Assembly: GCA_038750655.1 (NCBI GenBank) | Contig: JBCDGZ010000055.1 | Coordinates: 1-45,747, forward strand | DNA: 45,747 nucleotides | Reading direction: 5' to 3' | Source of the DNA: JBCDGZ01 sp038750655 | GTDB lineage: Bacteria; Bacteroidota; Bacteroidia; Chitinophagales; Saprospiraceae | Notes under the pieces: generated by a model | The model's input: the letters and a program-made list of their open reading frames with translations, nothing else | The model's database searches: none | Told to the model about the DNA's origin: nothing | Part shown: positions 32,313-41,817 of the stretch, piece by piece | Position numbering within the stretch: position 1 is the stretch's first letter | Layout of the letters: the number at the start of each line of letters is the position of its first letter | Program-made: the position numbers and the translations under genes

Positions 32313-35300
32313 TTATTGTATCAACAGCTTAACGGTTTGTGTGCCGTGAGACGCTGTACGTAGTTGCAACAGATACATTCCTGGATGTAAACCCAGTGAT
32401 GTTTTCTCGAAGGTCTGCTGCCAGCTTCCCTTTGGAGCCTCCTGCCTTTGGTGGTAAAGCTGCTTTCCGCTCAAATCGAAGATTTCTAGCACATATTCTT
32501 CCGCCTCCTCAAACTCCATAGAAAGACTAAAGGACGCTTGACTTGGGTTAGGAGAGACCTTCAGCGGAGCGGTAGGATGGTGCGCATCAGCGGAGGTAAC
32601 CTCGACCATTGAGGAGCGGCTGCCGGCGGGGGGACTTAGGGACAGCTTGATGTCAAAGACATTAATCGTTGCCCGGACCGCCCCCAGTTGATCCTCATGC
32701 ACGCGAATGGTCAGCGCGATGATTTCGTCTAGCTCGGCTGCGTAGCTGTTGGGATGGAGGGGAATGGCTACCTCTGTACCGGAATTAAAGGCCCCGAGGT
32801 TTCTGCTTCCTTGGGTAGCATCTTCGGTGAGGACTTCAAACTGATTGACGCCGGTGAGTTTAATGATCAGGTATTGAAAATCGGTCCAGACTTGCCGGGG
32901 TACATTGAAGGTGATTTGGGTGTATTCATTCTGGCCATCATTATCATCCCTCATATTCCAGTAAATTGCTTTATCACCAGGATTGAGGCTGTTCAAGGCC
33001 ACGTTGGGGACGGGGAGGCCGAAGGCGCCGGGGGTGATGCGGCTATCGATGCCCATTTCGAAATCGGCAAAGGTGGCGTTGCCCGTATCGCCCGAGGCTG
33101 CGGTACAGTTGGCATTTTGGCAAAACCGGATATGGGGACTGACATAGCTGAAATCGTCGCCGAACAGGGCGGTGTTGCCCAAGGCCGTAGCGATGTGTTT
33201 CACATAAATGGTGTTGTCCTTCATAAAATACCGCTGGGTGGAGCCATTGATCAGATCATTCAGCGAGCTGGCTTGCAACAGCGGAACACTACCACTGAGG
33301 CCCTGGTAGGCGTAGGTTTGTGAAGGCATGTTCGGTAGTACAGAGATCACAAAATCCCCATTTTCAACAAACTTCAACTGCGGGCGAATCAAATTCGGAA
33401 CCTTGTGGTATTGCCAGTAGTACTTCAAGTTAGAATCATTGACGATGACCGGATTCATATTCGAAGGATTGGGGGCTTGCTGACCATAGGTGGCGGGCCC
33501 ATCGGAGCGAATATTATAGGTCGGATACTTGGTGGCATTCGACCAGCCATTGTAAATCCGCAGCAGGCCGAAGTGTTCATTAGGATTGATGTAGGCGTGC
33601 CAGTTGAGCTTTGGAATGGCGGCCCCTTCAATGTTGAAGCCCTCTTCCCGGATTTTGGTATCTGCGGCATTGGGAGGCTGAATTCTCGGGGTCAGGTGGC
33701 CACCTATGACACCGGTGATGGAGCCATCACGATCGATGAGGCCGGAGGCATACATGGTTTCCAGCCAAGACTGATTGCGGAAATAGACTTTATTGTTTTC
33801 TGGAACATTCTCAAAGGTGATGCCTTCGGCAAAGTGTACCGTACTCTTTTGGGCGGCGCCATTGATGGTAAAGGCAAAGGCGTCGTCGCCAAAAAAGTCA
33901 GCCATATGAACATTGGACAATCCGCTGGGGCCGTCGTAGACGGTATGTCCGTTATTGAGATTCCACAGATGACGAGGCACCCTATCGGGCATAGCCAGCG
34001 AACGGCCGACCGACAGCTCATTACTCGACATCGGATTACCGACATTAGGGCTCTTGCCGACAATCAATGAGTTGTGCAGCACTTGATGAAAGGCAAAGAA
34101 GGTATTACGAGGGCTATCGGCCAGCGCACATTCCCGAAAGTTCATCGCATTGGCCCGCATCCAAACGTTTCTGGCCCTGGTTTTATAACCCGTAAATCGG
34201 ATAATCTCCGGGATGATCTGATTGTCTTCCGCATCAAAAGGCGCATAATGGCCATCGACAAATTCATTGTTCGAGCGCTTTATCTTTCCGTCAATACTGA
34301 AGTTGGAAAAGCTGGTCGAGTGGCTTTTATTGTCTTCAAATTGTAGAAAATCTCGCTTGCCCGGCGGAGGGCTGATATGAGGAGCCATACCCAGCGTACT
34401 GTCCTGCGCCACCATCCAAAAGCCCGATCCCTCAGAACCGGCCGCCACGTTGCCTTCAAAATAATTCTCCGGGTTGGTGATCCAAAATGTAGCGGGTAAC
34501 TTGATCAGCTGCGTCGTTGCATCTCTGACAAAATCATGGGGCGTGACGCCACCTCCTGGAGCAGGAACGCGGGTCAGAATACCCAAATTGCGCCGAAAGA
34601 CATTCTGAACTTCATCCCCATCTTCTAAAAAGTAGCCATGGCCAATGTGATCATAGCCTACATTATTCTCTACTACGGCATGGCTGGTCCCATGAACAGT
34701 GACGACCCGATTAAAAGAGCGATGGATGCTGCAATCTTTGATGTACTGCCCCGAGACATTCCCGGCAATGTGCCAATGGAAAGGGTAGCGGCCCAGCGAA
34801 TCGGTTTGCCCCATCCGGTACAGCTCCACGCCGGAAAAGCGAACTTCTGATCCGGGCATAAACATCGTATGGCCACCAATACCTGTGCTCTCCGACAAGT
34901 CATCCCCCTGGATTTTAATATTTCGGGAAAGCAAGCCAACTTCCGCCCTTTCATCGAGGGTATAGCTGTTGGTGCCATTACTGTAGTTCAGCAGTTCTCC
35001 CCAATGCATATAGTCGAGGTTGTCATCGAGGTAGCAGGTCGTTCCGCCATTGGTCACCGTTGTAATGGTCCTTACTTCCGCCTGATGAGGGTCAAAATCC
35101 GAAGAAGCTACGACGATCTGGTCGCCAGCTTTCCAGCCCGGATTTTCTTTGAGGTTGACGGCTGTGGTCTGCGCATGAGCCGTCGCCCCCAGCTGCGTCC
35201 AGCTTTTCTTGCTGAGGTCTCCGTGAATTTCTACCCGACCGCCACCTCGAGCCGCCAGGAATTTCATCGTCGGCCCCGGAAGAACATCGTTGGGATCGTG

Positions 35301-36155
35301 TTTGAGGGTAATGACGGCATTTTGGAGATAGGGATCATCCGTCGTTCCCCACTGCAACAGTGCCCCCTGGCCCTGCACCAGAATCCAGTTGGTCGATAGG
35401 TTGAGGTCCTTGCTTTGATCAGCAATTAGGCGGCCATAGATTTCGAGATGCTTGATGTCGGCATCGGTATCGAGGATAACGGTTTGACCTGCAAGAATGG
35501 TGGCTACATCATTCGGGCCGGGTAAGACCCCGCCGGGCCAGGTTGAAGGATTTGACCAGTAGTTGAGGGCCGTAAAGGAGTATTGCAAATCGTCGACAAA
35601 GGCCGTATTGTCGCCCCCCAGTGGGTTGGTGCCCCTCAGTTCAATGGTGTGCGTGCCTGCGCTGAGTTGTACGGCCGTCGTTTGCATACTTTGGTAGAAG
35701 ATGCTGGCGGGGGTAAAGGTGCCCAGCACCTGACCATCGACCTTGAGCACAAAAGTTTGGCCGCCGTTACTAACATTAGCTCGCTGGGCGGCTTTGAAGC
35801 TAAAAGTGTAATCGCCCGTCGCAGGCAGGTTGATGGTTTGAGTGAGGAACCCCTGCGACTGTATGAACAGTACTTGATCGCCCTCGGGAGCGTGGGGATT
35901 GCCGCGCGTAAAACCGCTTTTGTTGGCACTGACTCCCGCACTGCCGACATAGTTCCAGGCGGTTCCCGGAGGGTGGTAGCGAAAGGTGCCCTCGGCAATA
36001 TTGGGCGACTCAAAACCACCACCATTGACCGGCGTATTGGCCAATAGGGTAGAAGAGCAAAAGAGGAAAAGAAATAAAAATAAGATTCCATCCCACCAAA
36101 GTGATTGGTAGCGAAGGCCCTGCTTTTCAGGCCCATAAAATTTATAATACATCAT
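32313..36155 (-). CDS. G8-domain, CEMIP/TMEM2-like secreted protein with T9SS sorting domain
   Basis: 1280 residues. The signal peptide has a long N-region (cleavage near 39, S-T-L-L-A). Residues about 42-193 form a beta-sandwich of carbohydrate-binding type (N-G-G-G-F-E-S-P, T-Q-T-I-N-L-P-A-T-G-D-Y-T-F). A G8 domain starts near 199 (Y-W-S-N-P-S-T-W-P-G-G). Hallmarks of the animal hyaluronan depolymerases CEMIP/KIAA1199 and TMEM2 follow: W-K-A-G-D-Q-I-V-V-A-S (341-351), A-E-V-G-L-L-S-R-N-I-K-I-Q-G (404-417), G-G-H (427-429), Y-P-F-H-W-H-I-A-G (457-465), I-H-R-S-F-N-R-V-V-T-V-H-G-T and F-L-E-D-G. The C-terminal 80 residues are a type A T9SS domain. It may degrade hyaluronan or another acidic glycan; activity is inferred from family only. 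Confidence 0.88.
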   Translation of the reverse strand: MMYYKFYGPEKQGLRYQSLWWDGILFLFLFLFCSSTLLANTPVNGGGFESPNIAEGTFRYHPPGTAWNYVGSAGVSANKSGFTRGNPHAPEGDQVLFIQSQGFLTQTINLPATGDYTFSFKAAQRANVSNGGQTFVLKVDGQVLGTFTPASIFYQSMQTTAVQLSAGTHTIELRGTNPLGGDNTAFVDDLQYSFTALNYWSNPSTWPGGVLPGPNDVATILAGQTVILDTDADIKHLEIYGRLIADQSKDLNLSTNWILVQGQGALLQWGTTDDPYLQNAVITLKHDPNDVLPGPTMKFLAARGGGRVEIHGDLSKKSWTQLGATAHAQTTAVNLKENPGWKAGDQIVVASSDFDPHQAEVRTITTVTNGGTTCYLDDNLDYMHWGELLNYSNGTNSYTLDERAEVGLLSRNIKIQGDDLSESTGIGGHTMFMPGSEVRFSGVELYRMGQTDSLGRYPFHWHIAGNVSGQYIKDCSIHRSFNRVVTVHGTSHAVVENNVGYDHIGHGYFLEDGDEVQNVFRRNLGILTRVPAPGGGVTPHDFVRDATTQLIKLPATFWITNPENYFEGNVAAGSEGSGFWMVAQDSTLGMAPHISPPPGKRDFLQFEDNKSHSTSFSNFSIDGKIKRSNNEFVDGHYAPFDAEDNQIIPEIIRFTGYKTRARNVWMRANAMNFRECALADSPRNTFFAFHQVLHNSLIVGKSPNVGNPMSSNELSVGRSLAMPDRVPRHLWNLNNGHTVYDGPSGLSNVHMADFFGDDAFAFTINGAAQKSTVHFAEGITFENVPENNKVYFRNQSWLETMYASGLIDRDGSITGVIGGHLTPRIQPPNAADTKIREEGFNIEGAAIPKLNWHAYINPNEHFGLLRIYNGWSNATKYPTYNIRSDGPATYGQQAPNPSNMNPVIVNDSNLKYYWQYHKVPNLIRPQLKFVENGDFVISVLPNMPSQTYAYQGLSGSVPLLQASSLNDLINGSTQRYFMKDNTIYVKHIATALGNTALFGDDFSYVSPHIRFCQNANCTAASGDTGNATFADFEMGIDSRITPGAFGLPVPNVALNSLNPGDKAIYWNMRDDNDGQNEYTQITFNVPRQVWTDFQYLIIKLTGVNQFEVLTEDATQGSRNLGAFNSGTEVAIPLHPNSYAAELDEIIALTIRVHEDQLGAVRATINVFDIKLSLSPPAGSRSSMVEVTSADAHHPTAPLKVSPNPSQASFSLSMEFEEAEEYVLEIFDLSGKQLYHQRQEAPKGSWQQTFEKTSLGLHPGMYLLQLRTASHGTQTVKLLIQ

Positions 36156-36280
36156 TGTTTTAATTTTTAAGGTTTAGCAAATAACGTCTTAGCTTACATC
36201 TTGTTATTGAAGTGTAAGCAGAAGTGTTTCGACCGCTATACCTACCGACAGGGCAGTAGTATAGCGCGCCGATCTACACT

Positions 36281-36320
36281 TGAGATAGCGAGTTTAATTT
36301 TGAGATAGCGGGTTTAATTT
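36281..36320. repeat. Tandem 20-bp direct repeat (two copies)
   Basis: Two contiguous copies of TGAGATAGCGRGTTTAATTT differ at one position (A at 36291, G at 36311). Two helical turns between copies would place equal bases on the same DNA face, compatible with a regulator site. Confidence 0.6.
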
Positions 36321-36555
36321 TTAGCAGTAGATGATTCTTGAGCTAAGCTGCTATTAATTGATTAATTAGGGAATGACAGTATACACTGACATACTGTGAT
36401 TGATAAGTACTAAAGCTGAAGGAGTTGGTAAAATGCAGTATTTGAGTTTCGAAACAAGAAAAGCAAAAAGACGCTAATACAACTAGTTGACATTATGATT
36501 GGATGCAATATAAAATTTTTCTGATCAAATCGCCAGCTTTTTTACAAATAAAAAA

Positions 36556-36585
36556 ATACCTGATCCAGCAAGCTAGATCAGGTAT
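36556..36585 (-). terminator. Intrinsic terminator of the thioredoxin-fold T9SS gene
   Basis: ATACCTGATC pairs perfectly over 10 bp with GATCAGGTAT across a 10-nt loop. On the minus strand the stem runs into TTTTTTT. It lies 43 bp past the stop. Confidence 0.8.
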
Positions 36586-36628
36586 ACAAATTTCAGAACT
36601 TCTAAAATTGGTTCATGACTACACGGTC

Positions 36629-38791
36629 TTAATGCACAATCAATTTCATCGATTGTTTATTTAGACCATCGTTTAAGAGTATAAAATATATGCCTGGATA
36701 TATCTTTGATGTATTGATCGTCAAATTGTGTAGACCTGGTAAAAAGTTGGTGGTGTTGATGTTTTCAATGCGTTGTCCGAGTACGTTGAAGAGCCCAATA
36801 TCTAAGTGGGTTTTTTCTGTCAAATGGAACGAAAGGGTGCTTTGTTCTTTGGCTGGATTGGGGAATAACTTGACCTGATTCAGGGCCTCAATCTCATCGG
36901 TACTGACGGATAAGGCAACGTCCACTCTACTCTGCGCTTCTGTACCAAAATTACCACTGAGACGGAACAGCTCGGCTCCATTTTCATCGCTCATCACTGC
37001 CTGGCCTACCTCTAGGCCATCGCCGTAGTCATCAACGAGCAGGAAGTCGTAGCAGCTGCTGTAGGGGACTTCGATGGTCTCGGTGATTGTCGTATTGTTG
37101 CCGTAGGCACCGGGATCGGTATCCGACGCGACGCGCTGGCCGCCACCATCTGGACCGACAGTGGTATTACCTCCCGAGGCTACGACATCACCGCTGTCAT
37201 CCGTGAGTTGCCAGTACAATTCATAGCCGTAATCATCCGTACTAAGTGAAAGTTGAAGCGTATTGGTTAGAGTCTGAGGGGCTTTGATGAATTGAACATC
37301 GACGGAATTGTACGTGGTATAGACATCGTCTGCACCGTTGACTTGGGTGAGATGTATACTAAGTTCGGCGTTATTACTAAGAGTGAGGGTTTGCAGGTCG
37401 ACCGTTTGCGTTGCATAGGGCGCGATGCTGCCTTGCCAATCCATCTCGTAGACCAGCGTGCTGTTGTCCATAACCTCAAAGTGAATCGTCTCGATGGCTT
37501 GGGCACCGATGTTTTGTACACTGACCTGAGGAATGTACTCCATGTCTCCACAGAAATGAATGGGCTCGACGATAGAGCTACGGATCGAGGCGTTGTTGTT
37601 GATGCCCGCGCTTTCGGCCAGTTCGAAGGGACGGGCTGCACTGCTGGTAAATTCCCCGCCTTGAAAGATCACATTATTTTGCTGGTCAATCAATCGGTAC
37701 CTCCCATTGCCATAGCCACAACAGATGCCATCGTTGGCCGAGTCGAAAATGGTAAACTCAAAGCAGCCATCGCTGGGCAGGGCCACTTGGTGCTGATAGT
37801 TGGTGCTGGCATTGGTGTAGGTGCCTTGTGCAATGGAGTACAAGAGAATGCCGTCGGAAGTGCGCATTTCCCAGGATGTTTCTGTGGGATATTCATCCGT
37901 GAGAATTTCGAAGGTGTACAGATTTTCTTGATAGTCTGGTGCCAGCAAGGTACTGATGTCCAGTTGATTATTGCTGGTATCTTCGTCGTTGGTGGTGCCG
38001 TTGACGGTGGTGACGACGAAAGACATTTCGGTGCTTTGATCAATGGAGAACTCCGAGAAGGTGACTTCGGCGAGTTGGTAGGTGGTGAGATCGCCGGTCC
38101 AGTCTTTAGTTTCAACGAGTTGGCCGTTGAGCAGCAGGTCGACGCTGGCGGAACTCAGGTTGTCGGTGCCGAGGTTTTGCAGGGTAGTGGTGGGGAGGAT
38201 GCTAGCGGTTTGGCAGAAGGTGCCGGCGAAGCCCTCGTAGCGGATGATGCCGGCATTGTTGGCGCCGAAGGCTCTTTGGCAATCGTCGCCGAAGGCAACT
38301 AGGGTATTAGCATCCGCTTGTCCTGTCTCGTTGATAATCAAGTTGGGACAAATATGATAGATGGTGGGGAAATAGGTGATGTTGAAGGCGCTGGCAATGC
38401 TGCCATCGGCATCATCGATAATGGGGTAGGGGGTGTCTTTTACCCAATCCCCCAAAGTACCCCCTCCGATACCGTGAAGGGCATCTACAGGGGTAGAAGG
38501 GTCGCCTTCGATGAAGAGCACCATAATTTCGTCGGTGCCGTTCGGGCCGTAAGTGTTATAAATATCGCTGAGTACATGCGTGTTGTGATAAGTCCAACAG
38601 GGACCACACCAGGTCGCAGAGACGTCCAGGATGACTTCCTTCCCTTGGGTCAAAATATCATACAGGTTCCAAGTATTGCCCTCTATATCTGTAGCCGTAA
38701 AATCGGGAACAACGCTTCCATTAGGGAGTTGAGCCGTTGCGTAATGGAGCGTAAGTAATAAGCATACGTAAAGTGTAAAAGTTTTTTTCAT
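36629..38791 (-). CDS. Secreted thioredoxin-fold protein with T9SS sorting domain
   Basis: 720 residues from the ATG at 38791, whose product begins M-K-K-T-F-T-L-Y-V and forms a signal peptide ending Y-A-T-A-Q; the ATG at 38827 adds 12 charged residues. Residues about 22-175 are a TlpA/AhpC-like domain (V-V-P-D-F-T-A-T-D-I-E-G, catalytic W-C-G-P-C-W, cis-Pro region Y-F-P-T-I). The middle is two repeats of an alternating module (Q-N-L-G/Q-N-I-G, then Y-T-F-E-I-L-T-D-E-Y and L-S-T-D-D-Y-G-Y). Each module contains a small D-D-Y-G-D-G-L or D-S-A-N-D-G-I-C-C-G calcium- or disulfide-like loop. The last 75 residues (L-F-P-N-P-A to M-K-L-I-V-H) are a T9SS type A domain. A possible cell-surface thiol-disulfide role; the substrate is unknown. 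Confidence 0.85.
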   Translation of the reverse strand: MKKTFTLYVCLLLTLHYATAQLPNGSVVPDFTATDIEGNTWNLYDILTQGKEVILDVSATWCGPCWTYHNTHVLSDIYNTYGPNGTDEIMVLFIEGDPSTPVDALHGIGGGTLGDWVKDTPYPIIDDADGSIASAFNITYFPTIYHICPNLIINETGQADANTLVAFGDDCQRAFGANNAGIIRYEGFAGTFCQTASILPTTTLQNLGTDNLSSASVDLLLNGQLVETKDWTGDLTTYQLAEVTFSEFSIDQSTEMSFVVTTVNGTTNDEDTSNNQLDISTLLAPDYQENLYTFEILTDEYPTETSWEMRTSDGILLYSIAQGTYTNASTNYQHQVALPSDGCFEFTIFDSANDGICCGYGNGRYRLIDQQNNVIFQGGEFTSSAARPFELAESAGINNNASIRSSIVEPIHFCGDMEYIPQVSVQNIGAQAIETIHFEVMDNSTLVYEMDWQGSIAPYATQTVDLQTLTLSNNAELSIHLTQVNGADDVYTTYNSVDVQFIKAPQTLTNTLQLSLSTDDYGYELYWQLTDDSGDVVASGGNTTVGPDGGGQRVASDTDPGAYGNNTTITETIEVPYSSCYDFLLVDDYGDGLEVGQAVMSDENGAELFRLSGNFGTEAQSRVDVALSVSTDEIEALNQVKLFPNPAKEQSTLSFHLTEKTHLDIGLFNVLGQRIENINTTNFLPGLHNLTINTSKIYPGIYFILLNDGLNKQSMKLIVH

Positions 38792-38954
38792 TACTCGTTT
38801 TTTACCCAAAAAAAAGCGTTCGCACAATGAATTTATAGAAAACTAAGGCTTTGCAGAAATGAAATTAATGCAATATTGAAGATTTTAAAATTGCAATTTT
38901 TTATGTAAATTGCTGATTATTAGTTAGTAATAATGAAAATGAAGAAGAATTTAA

Positions 38955-40418
38955 ATGAGTCAGTTTTTGTATCGGTTTGTTGGAGAATTATCCTCTAGAG
39001 AGCGGGCCTACTTTAATCGCTATGCCCGTACCTACAGCGATTCAGCAGAGAAAAACTATCTGAAGCTCTATCGATTATTGGAAAAAAATAAAGGGAAGCC
39101 TTACACACAGGTTCAAGCTATGCTCAAAAAAGCTTTTCCCCGTAGCCTCAGTTCAGAGAACAATTACCTCTACAAACAGCTGATGAATGCGCTGATTAAT
39201 TTTCATTTTGGTACCTCCCAATACCGCGAATTGAGTCGCCTTTGCTTCGCCATTGATTTGCTGATTGAGCGGGGATTTAGAGTGAAGGCAGAAAGGGAAT
39301 TGAAAAAGGCCAAACGCCTGGCCTATAAGTACGAAAAGTTCAACATCATTCTCCAACTTATCCAACTGGAAGAGGAAATGCTGTTCAAGCACGGCATCCT
39401 CAATTTCACCAAAGAACTTCGAAGGCTCAAAAAAGAGCGCTCTTTGATTACGGAGAAATTGCAAAACCTGATGAATTACCGCCTGCTGCAAGAGCAGGTG
39501 AGAGAGCTGCAATTCTCACACGGCACCGTACTGAGCGAAGCTTTTCTGACCGATTATTTTGATGAACCCGCCTTGATTCACGATGCTTCTCGAGCCCTCA
39601 GCATTCGAGCCCTGGAAAAATGGTACTACATCCAGGGCCTCAAATATTTCCTTTGTCGACAATACGAGCAATCGCTACAGGCTGATTTTCAGCATCTTCA
39701 ATTGTTGGAAGAACACGAACACCTCTTTAAACCTGCCCAAAAGCTCCGCTCGATCAGCAACCTGCTCTACATGTGCGCCATGAATGCCGATCCGATGGCC
39801 TTTTTTAAACTTTTGCCCAAACTCGAACAATTACAGCACATCAAAAGCATTGACGAGGACTATATTCTCTACATTAAAATGACTCGACAATTGGAGCTTT
39901 ACTACCAATGCCAGAACAAGCAGGAAACCCGGCAGCTGCTCGAAAAGGCCGACCTTTCTTTCCTCAAATCTACCGACCATAAGCTAGGCGTGGTAGAGGT
40001 TGACTATTTTGTCAGCCTCATCATTCGGGCCTACATCATCCTGCGCGATTTTGATCTGGCCGCCGATTGGCAGCACTACTGGTTTCAAGTCGAGCGGCTG
40101 AATGTAAGCATCAACGAGCGCCTGCTGTTCAGCCTCATCATCCACTACGAACTGGGCTATATCGCTCTACTGCAATCGGAGGTCAAAACCGTAGAAGCGA
40201 CCCTGCGAAAAAAGGCCAAACTGACGGCTTTGGAGCGCAGCATCATTCAATTCATCAAGGTCTATATCCGCTATCCAAAGCAGGAGAAGGAGGATTTGGA
40301 AAAATTAGTGGCAGAGCTGCGGCGAATTAAGGACAATCTGGAAGAAAACCAGCTGTTCTCCCTTTTTGATTTCTACAAATGGGCCAAAGAAAAGATTGGC
40401 TTGTTGGAGGGAAAATAA
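38955..40418 (+). CDS. Alpha-helical protein of unknown function, Saprospiraceae-type family
   Basis: 487 residues without signal peptide or membrane segment, rich in Leu, Lys, Glu and Gln. It is predicted all-helical by eye, with repeated Y/F-L-x-K-x-x-L-x patterns reminiscent of TPR-like solenoids. The N-terminal layout (L-Y-R near residue 6, K-N-Y-L-K-L-Y-R-L-L near 35, L-Y-K-Q-L-M-N-A-L-I-N-F near 70) parallels the proteins at 43433 and 45479. The C-terminal L-F-D-F-Y-K-W-A parallels their P-F-D-F-L-W-Q-E, so the three look like one divergent family. It lies divergent from the thioredoxin-fold gene, with a perfect AAAATTGCAATTTT palindrome (38887-38900) between. I cannot assign a function. 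Confidence 0.8.
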   Translation: MSQFLYRFVGELSSRERAYFNRYARTYSDSAEKNYLKLYRLLEKNKGKPYTQVQAMLKKAFPRSLSSENNYLYKQLMNALINFHFGTSQYRELSRLCFAIDLLIERGFRVKAERELKKAKRLAYKYEKFNIILQLIQLEEEMLFKHGILNFTKELRRLKKERSLITEKLQNLMNYRLLQEQVRELQFSHGTVLSEAFLTDYFDEPALIHDASRALSIRALEKWYYIQGLKYFLCRQYEQSLQADFQHLQLLEEHEHLFKPAQKLRSISNLLYMCAMNADPMAFFKLLPKLEQLQHIKSIDEDYILYIKMTRQLELYYQCQNKQETRQLLEKADLSFLKSTDHKLGVVEVDYFVSLIIRAYIILRDFDLAADWQHYWFQVERLNVSINERLLFSLIIHYELGYIALLQSEVKTVEATLRKKAKLTALERSIIQFIKVYIRYPKQEKEDLEKLVAELRRIKDNLEENQLFSLFDFYKWAKEKIGLLEGK

Positions 40419-40436
40419 GCGCGTAATTGTCTACCT

Positions 40437-40452
40437 TGCCTGCCGGCAGGCA
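40437..40452. repeat. 16-bp perfect palindrome upstream of pgk
   Basis: TGCCTGCCGGCAGGCA, preceded by GTCTACCT. A similar GTCTACC followed by TGCC..GGCAGGC arrangement occurs at 42472-42497, so it belongs to the same intergenic repeat family. Confidence 0.55.
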
Positions 40453-40497
40453 GGTTTCCGCCTCCAGAATTAGGCATTTCATCAAACTCAAATCATC

Positions 40498-41700
40498 ATG
40501 CAGCACCTCAATGTAAAAGATAAGAAAGTATTGATCCGCGTCGACTTCAATGTCCCCCTCGACGATCAGCATACCATCACCGATGACACACGCATCCGGG
40601 CGGCCCTGCCCACCATCCAGCAAGTGCTCGATTCCGGCGGTGCCGTCCTCCTGATGTCCCATCTCGGCCGCCCGCAGAAAAAGCGCAAAGAAGACGGCAG
40701 CCTGGACGTCGAGCGTTTCACCCTGCGCCATCTGGTCGAGCACCTCAGCAATAAACTGGGCCGCCCCGTCCAATTCTGCGAAAGCACCATCGGCGATACC
40801 GCTGAAAGCATGGCCACAGCCCTGCAGCCCGGCGAAGTCCTCCTGCTGGAAAACACCCGCTTTAACGCCGGCGAAACCAAAGGCGACGCCGAACTGGCCG
40901 CAGCCATGTCCAAACTGGCCGACCTCTACATCAACGATGCCTTCGGCACCGCCCACCGCGCCCACGCCTCCACCGCCGTCATCGCCCAGCACTTCGACAA
41001 AGCCAATAAAGGCTTTGGCCTGCTGATGCAAGCCGAGATCGAAAACGCTACCCGCATCCTCAACGACCCCGAGCGCCCCCTGACGGCTATCGTCGGCGGC
41101 GCCAAAGTATCGGATAAAATCCTCCTGCTGGAGCGCCTCCTTGACTTCGTCAATGGCCTTATCATCGGCGGCGGTATGGCCTACACCTTCATCCGGGCCC
41201 AGGGCGGCCAAACCGGCAACTCCCTCGTCGAAGAAGATAAAATCGACCTGGCCGCTAGCCTCCTCCAAAAGGCCGAAGCCAAAGGCATCCAGATCCACCT
41301 CCCCCAGGACTCCGTCATCGCCGACCAATTCGCCGAGGACGCCCAGCACGAAACCAGAGCCAGCAAGGCCATCCCCGACGGCTGGATGGGCCTCGACATC
41401 GGTCAGCAAGCTCAGCAAGACTTCGCTGCCGTCATCGAAGCCTCCAAGAGCATCCTCTGGAACGGCCCGATGGGCGTCTTCGAGATGGCTCCCTTTGCCC
41501 ACGGTACCAAGGCCGTCGCGCTGTCGGTCGCCCAGGCCACCAAGCAGGGAGCCTTCTCCCTCGTCGGCGGTGGAGACTCTGTCGCCGCTGTCAACCAAAT
41601 GGGCCTGGCCGACGAAGTCAGCTACGTCTCCACCGGCGGTGGCGCCATGCTAGAGTTCCTGGAGGGCAAGGAGTTACCCGGCATTGCTGCGATGGGCTAA
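40498..41700 (+). CDS. pgk: Phosphoglycerate kinase
   Basis: 400 residues; transfers phosphate from 1,3-bisphosphoglycerate to ADP in glycolysis. Visible motifs: R-V-D-F-N-V-P-L (14-21), S-H-L-G-R-P (substrate-binding Arg), L-E-N-T-R-F, N-D-A-F-G-T-A-H-R-A-H-A-S, V-G-G-A-K-V-S-D-K (nucleotide binding), L-W-N-G-P-M-G-V-F-E, G-G-G-D-S-V-A-A and S-T-G-G-G-A. Length is standard. The gene is strongly GC- and C-ending-codon biased compared with its neighbours, consistent with high expression. That bias produces a long but spurious open frame on the opposite strand. Confidence 0.97.
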   Translation: MQHLNVKDKKVLIRVDFNVPLDDQHTITDDTRIRAALPTIQQVLDSGGAVLLMSHLGRPQKKRKEDGSLDVERFTLRHLVEHLSNKLGRPVQFCESTIGDTAESMATALQPGEVLLLENTRFNAGETKGDAELAAAMSKLADLYINDAFGTAHRAHASTAVIAQHFDKANKGFGLLMQAEIENATRILNDPERPLTAIVGGAKVSDKILLLERLLDFVNGLIIGGGMAYTFIRAQGGQTGNSLVEEDKIDLAASLLQKAEAKGIQIHLPQDSVIADQFAEDAQHETRASKAIPDGWMGLDIGQQAQQDFAAVIEASKSILWNGPMGVFEMAPFAHGTKAVALSVAQATKQGAFSLVGGGDSVAAVNQMGLADEVSYVSTGGGAMLEFLEGKELPGIAAMG

Positions 41701-41817
41701 GCCCTCTGGGGGTTTAACTTTTCTTTAATAGTTGTCGGTGCGGCGATGTTTGATTCCTTTGCGTTATAAGTACGGTGGAGTGTGGCATAGCCATCCCTTC
41801 GGGGCCTTTGGCACTTT

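Larger units (their letters stand above)
36156..36628. other. 473-bp region upstream of the G8 gene with direct and inverted repeats
   Basis: It holds the terminator of the 36629 gene (36556-36585), a tandem 20-bp direct repeat (36281-36320) and a 7-bp inverted repeat ACAGTAT/ATACTGT (36376-36397). No gene seen. The repeats lie 126-242 bp upstream of the G8 gene start and may be regulatory. Confidence 0.5.

Noticed and set aside
38887..38900. Perfect palindrome AAAATTGCAATTTT between divergent genes
   Set aside because: The flanking DNA is very AT-rich, so such a palindrome is plausible by chance; not listed as an operator.
40327..41598. Long open frame of 423 codons on the minus strand opposite pgk
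   Set aside because: It is a shadow of the strongly biased pgk codons; its protein is Gly/Asp/Val-rich without any motif, and pgk is certain.
41705..41740. Terminator after pgk
   Set aside because: GGGCTAAGCCC overlaps the stop codon and the following T-rich stretch is not directly adjacent; too weak to call.
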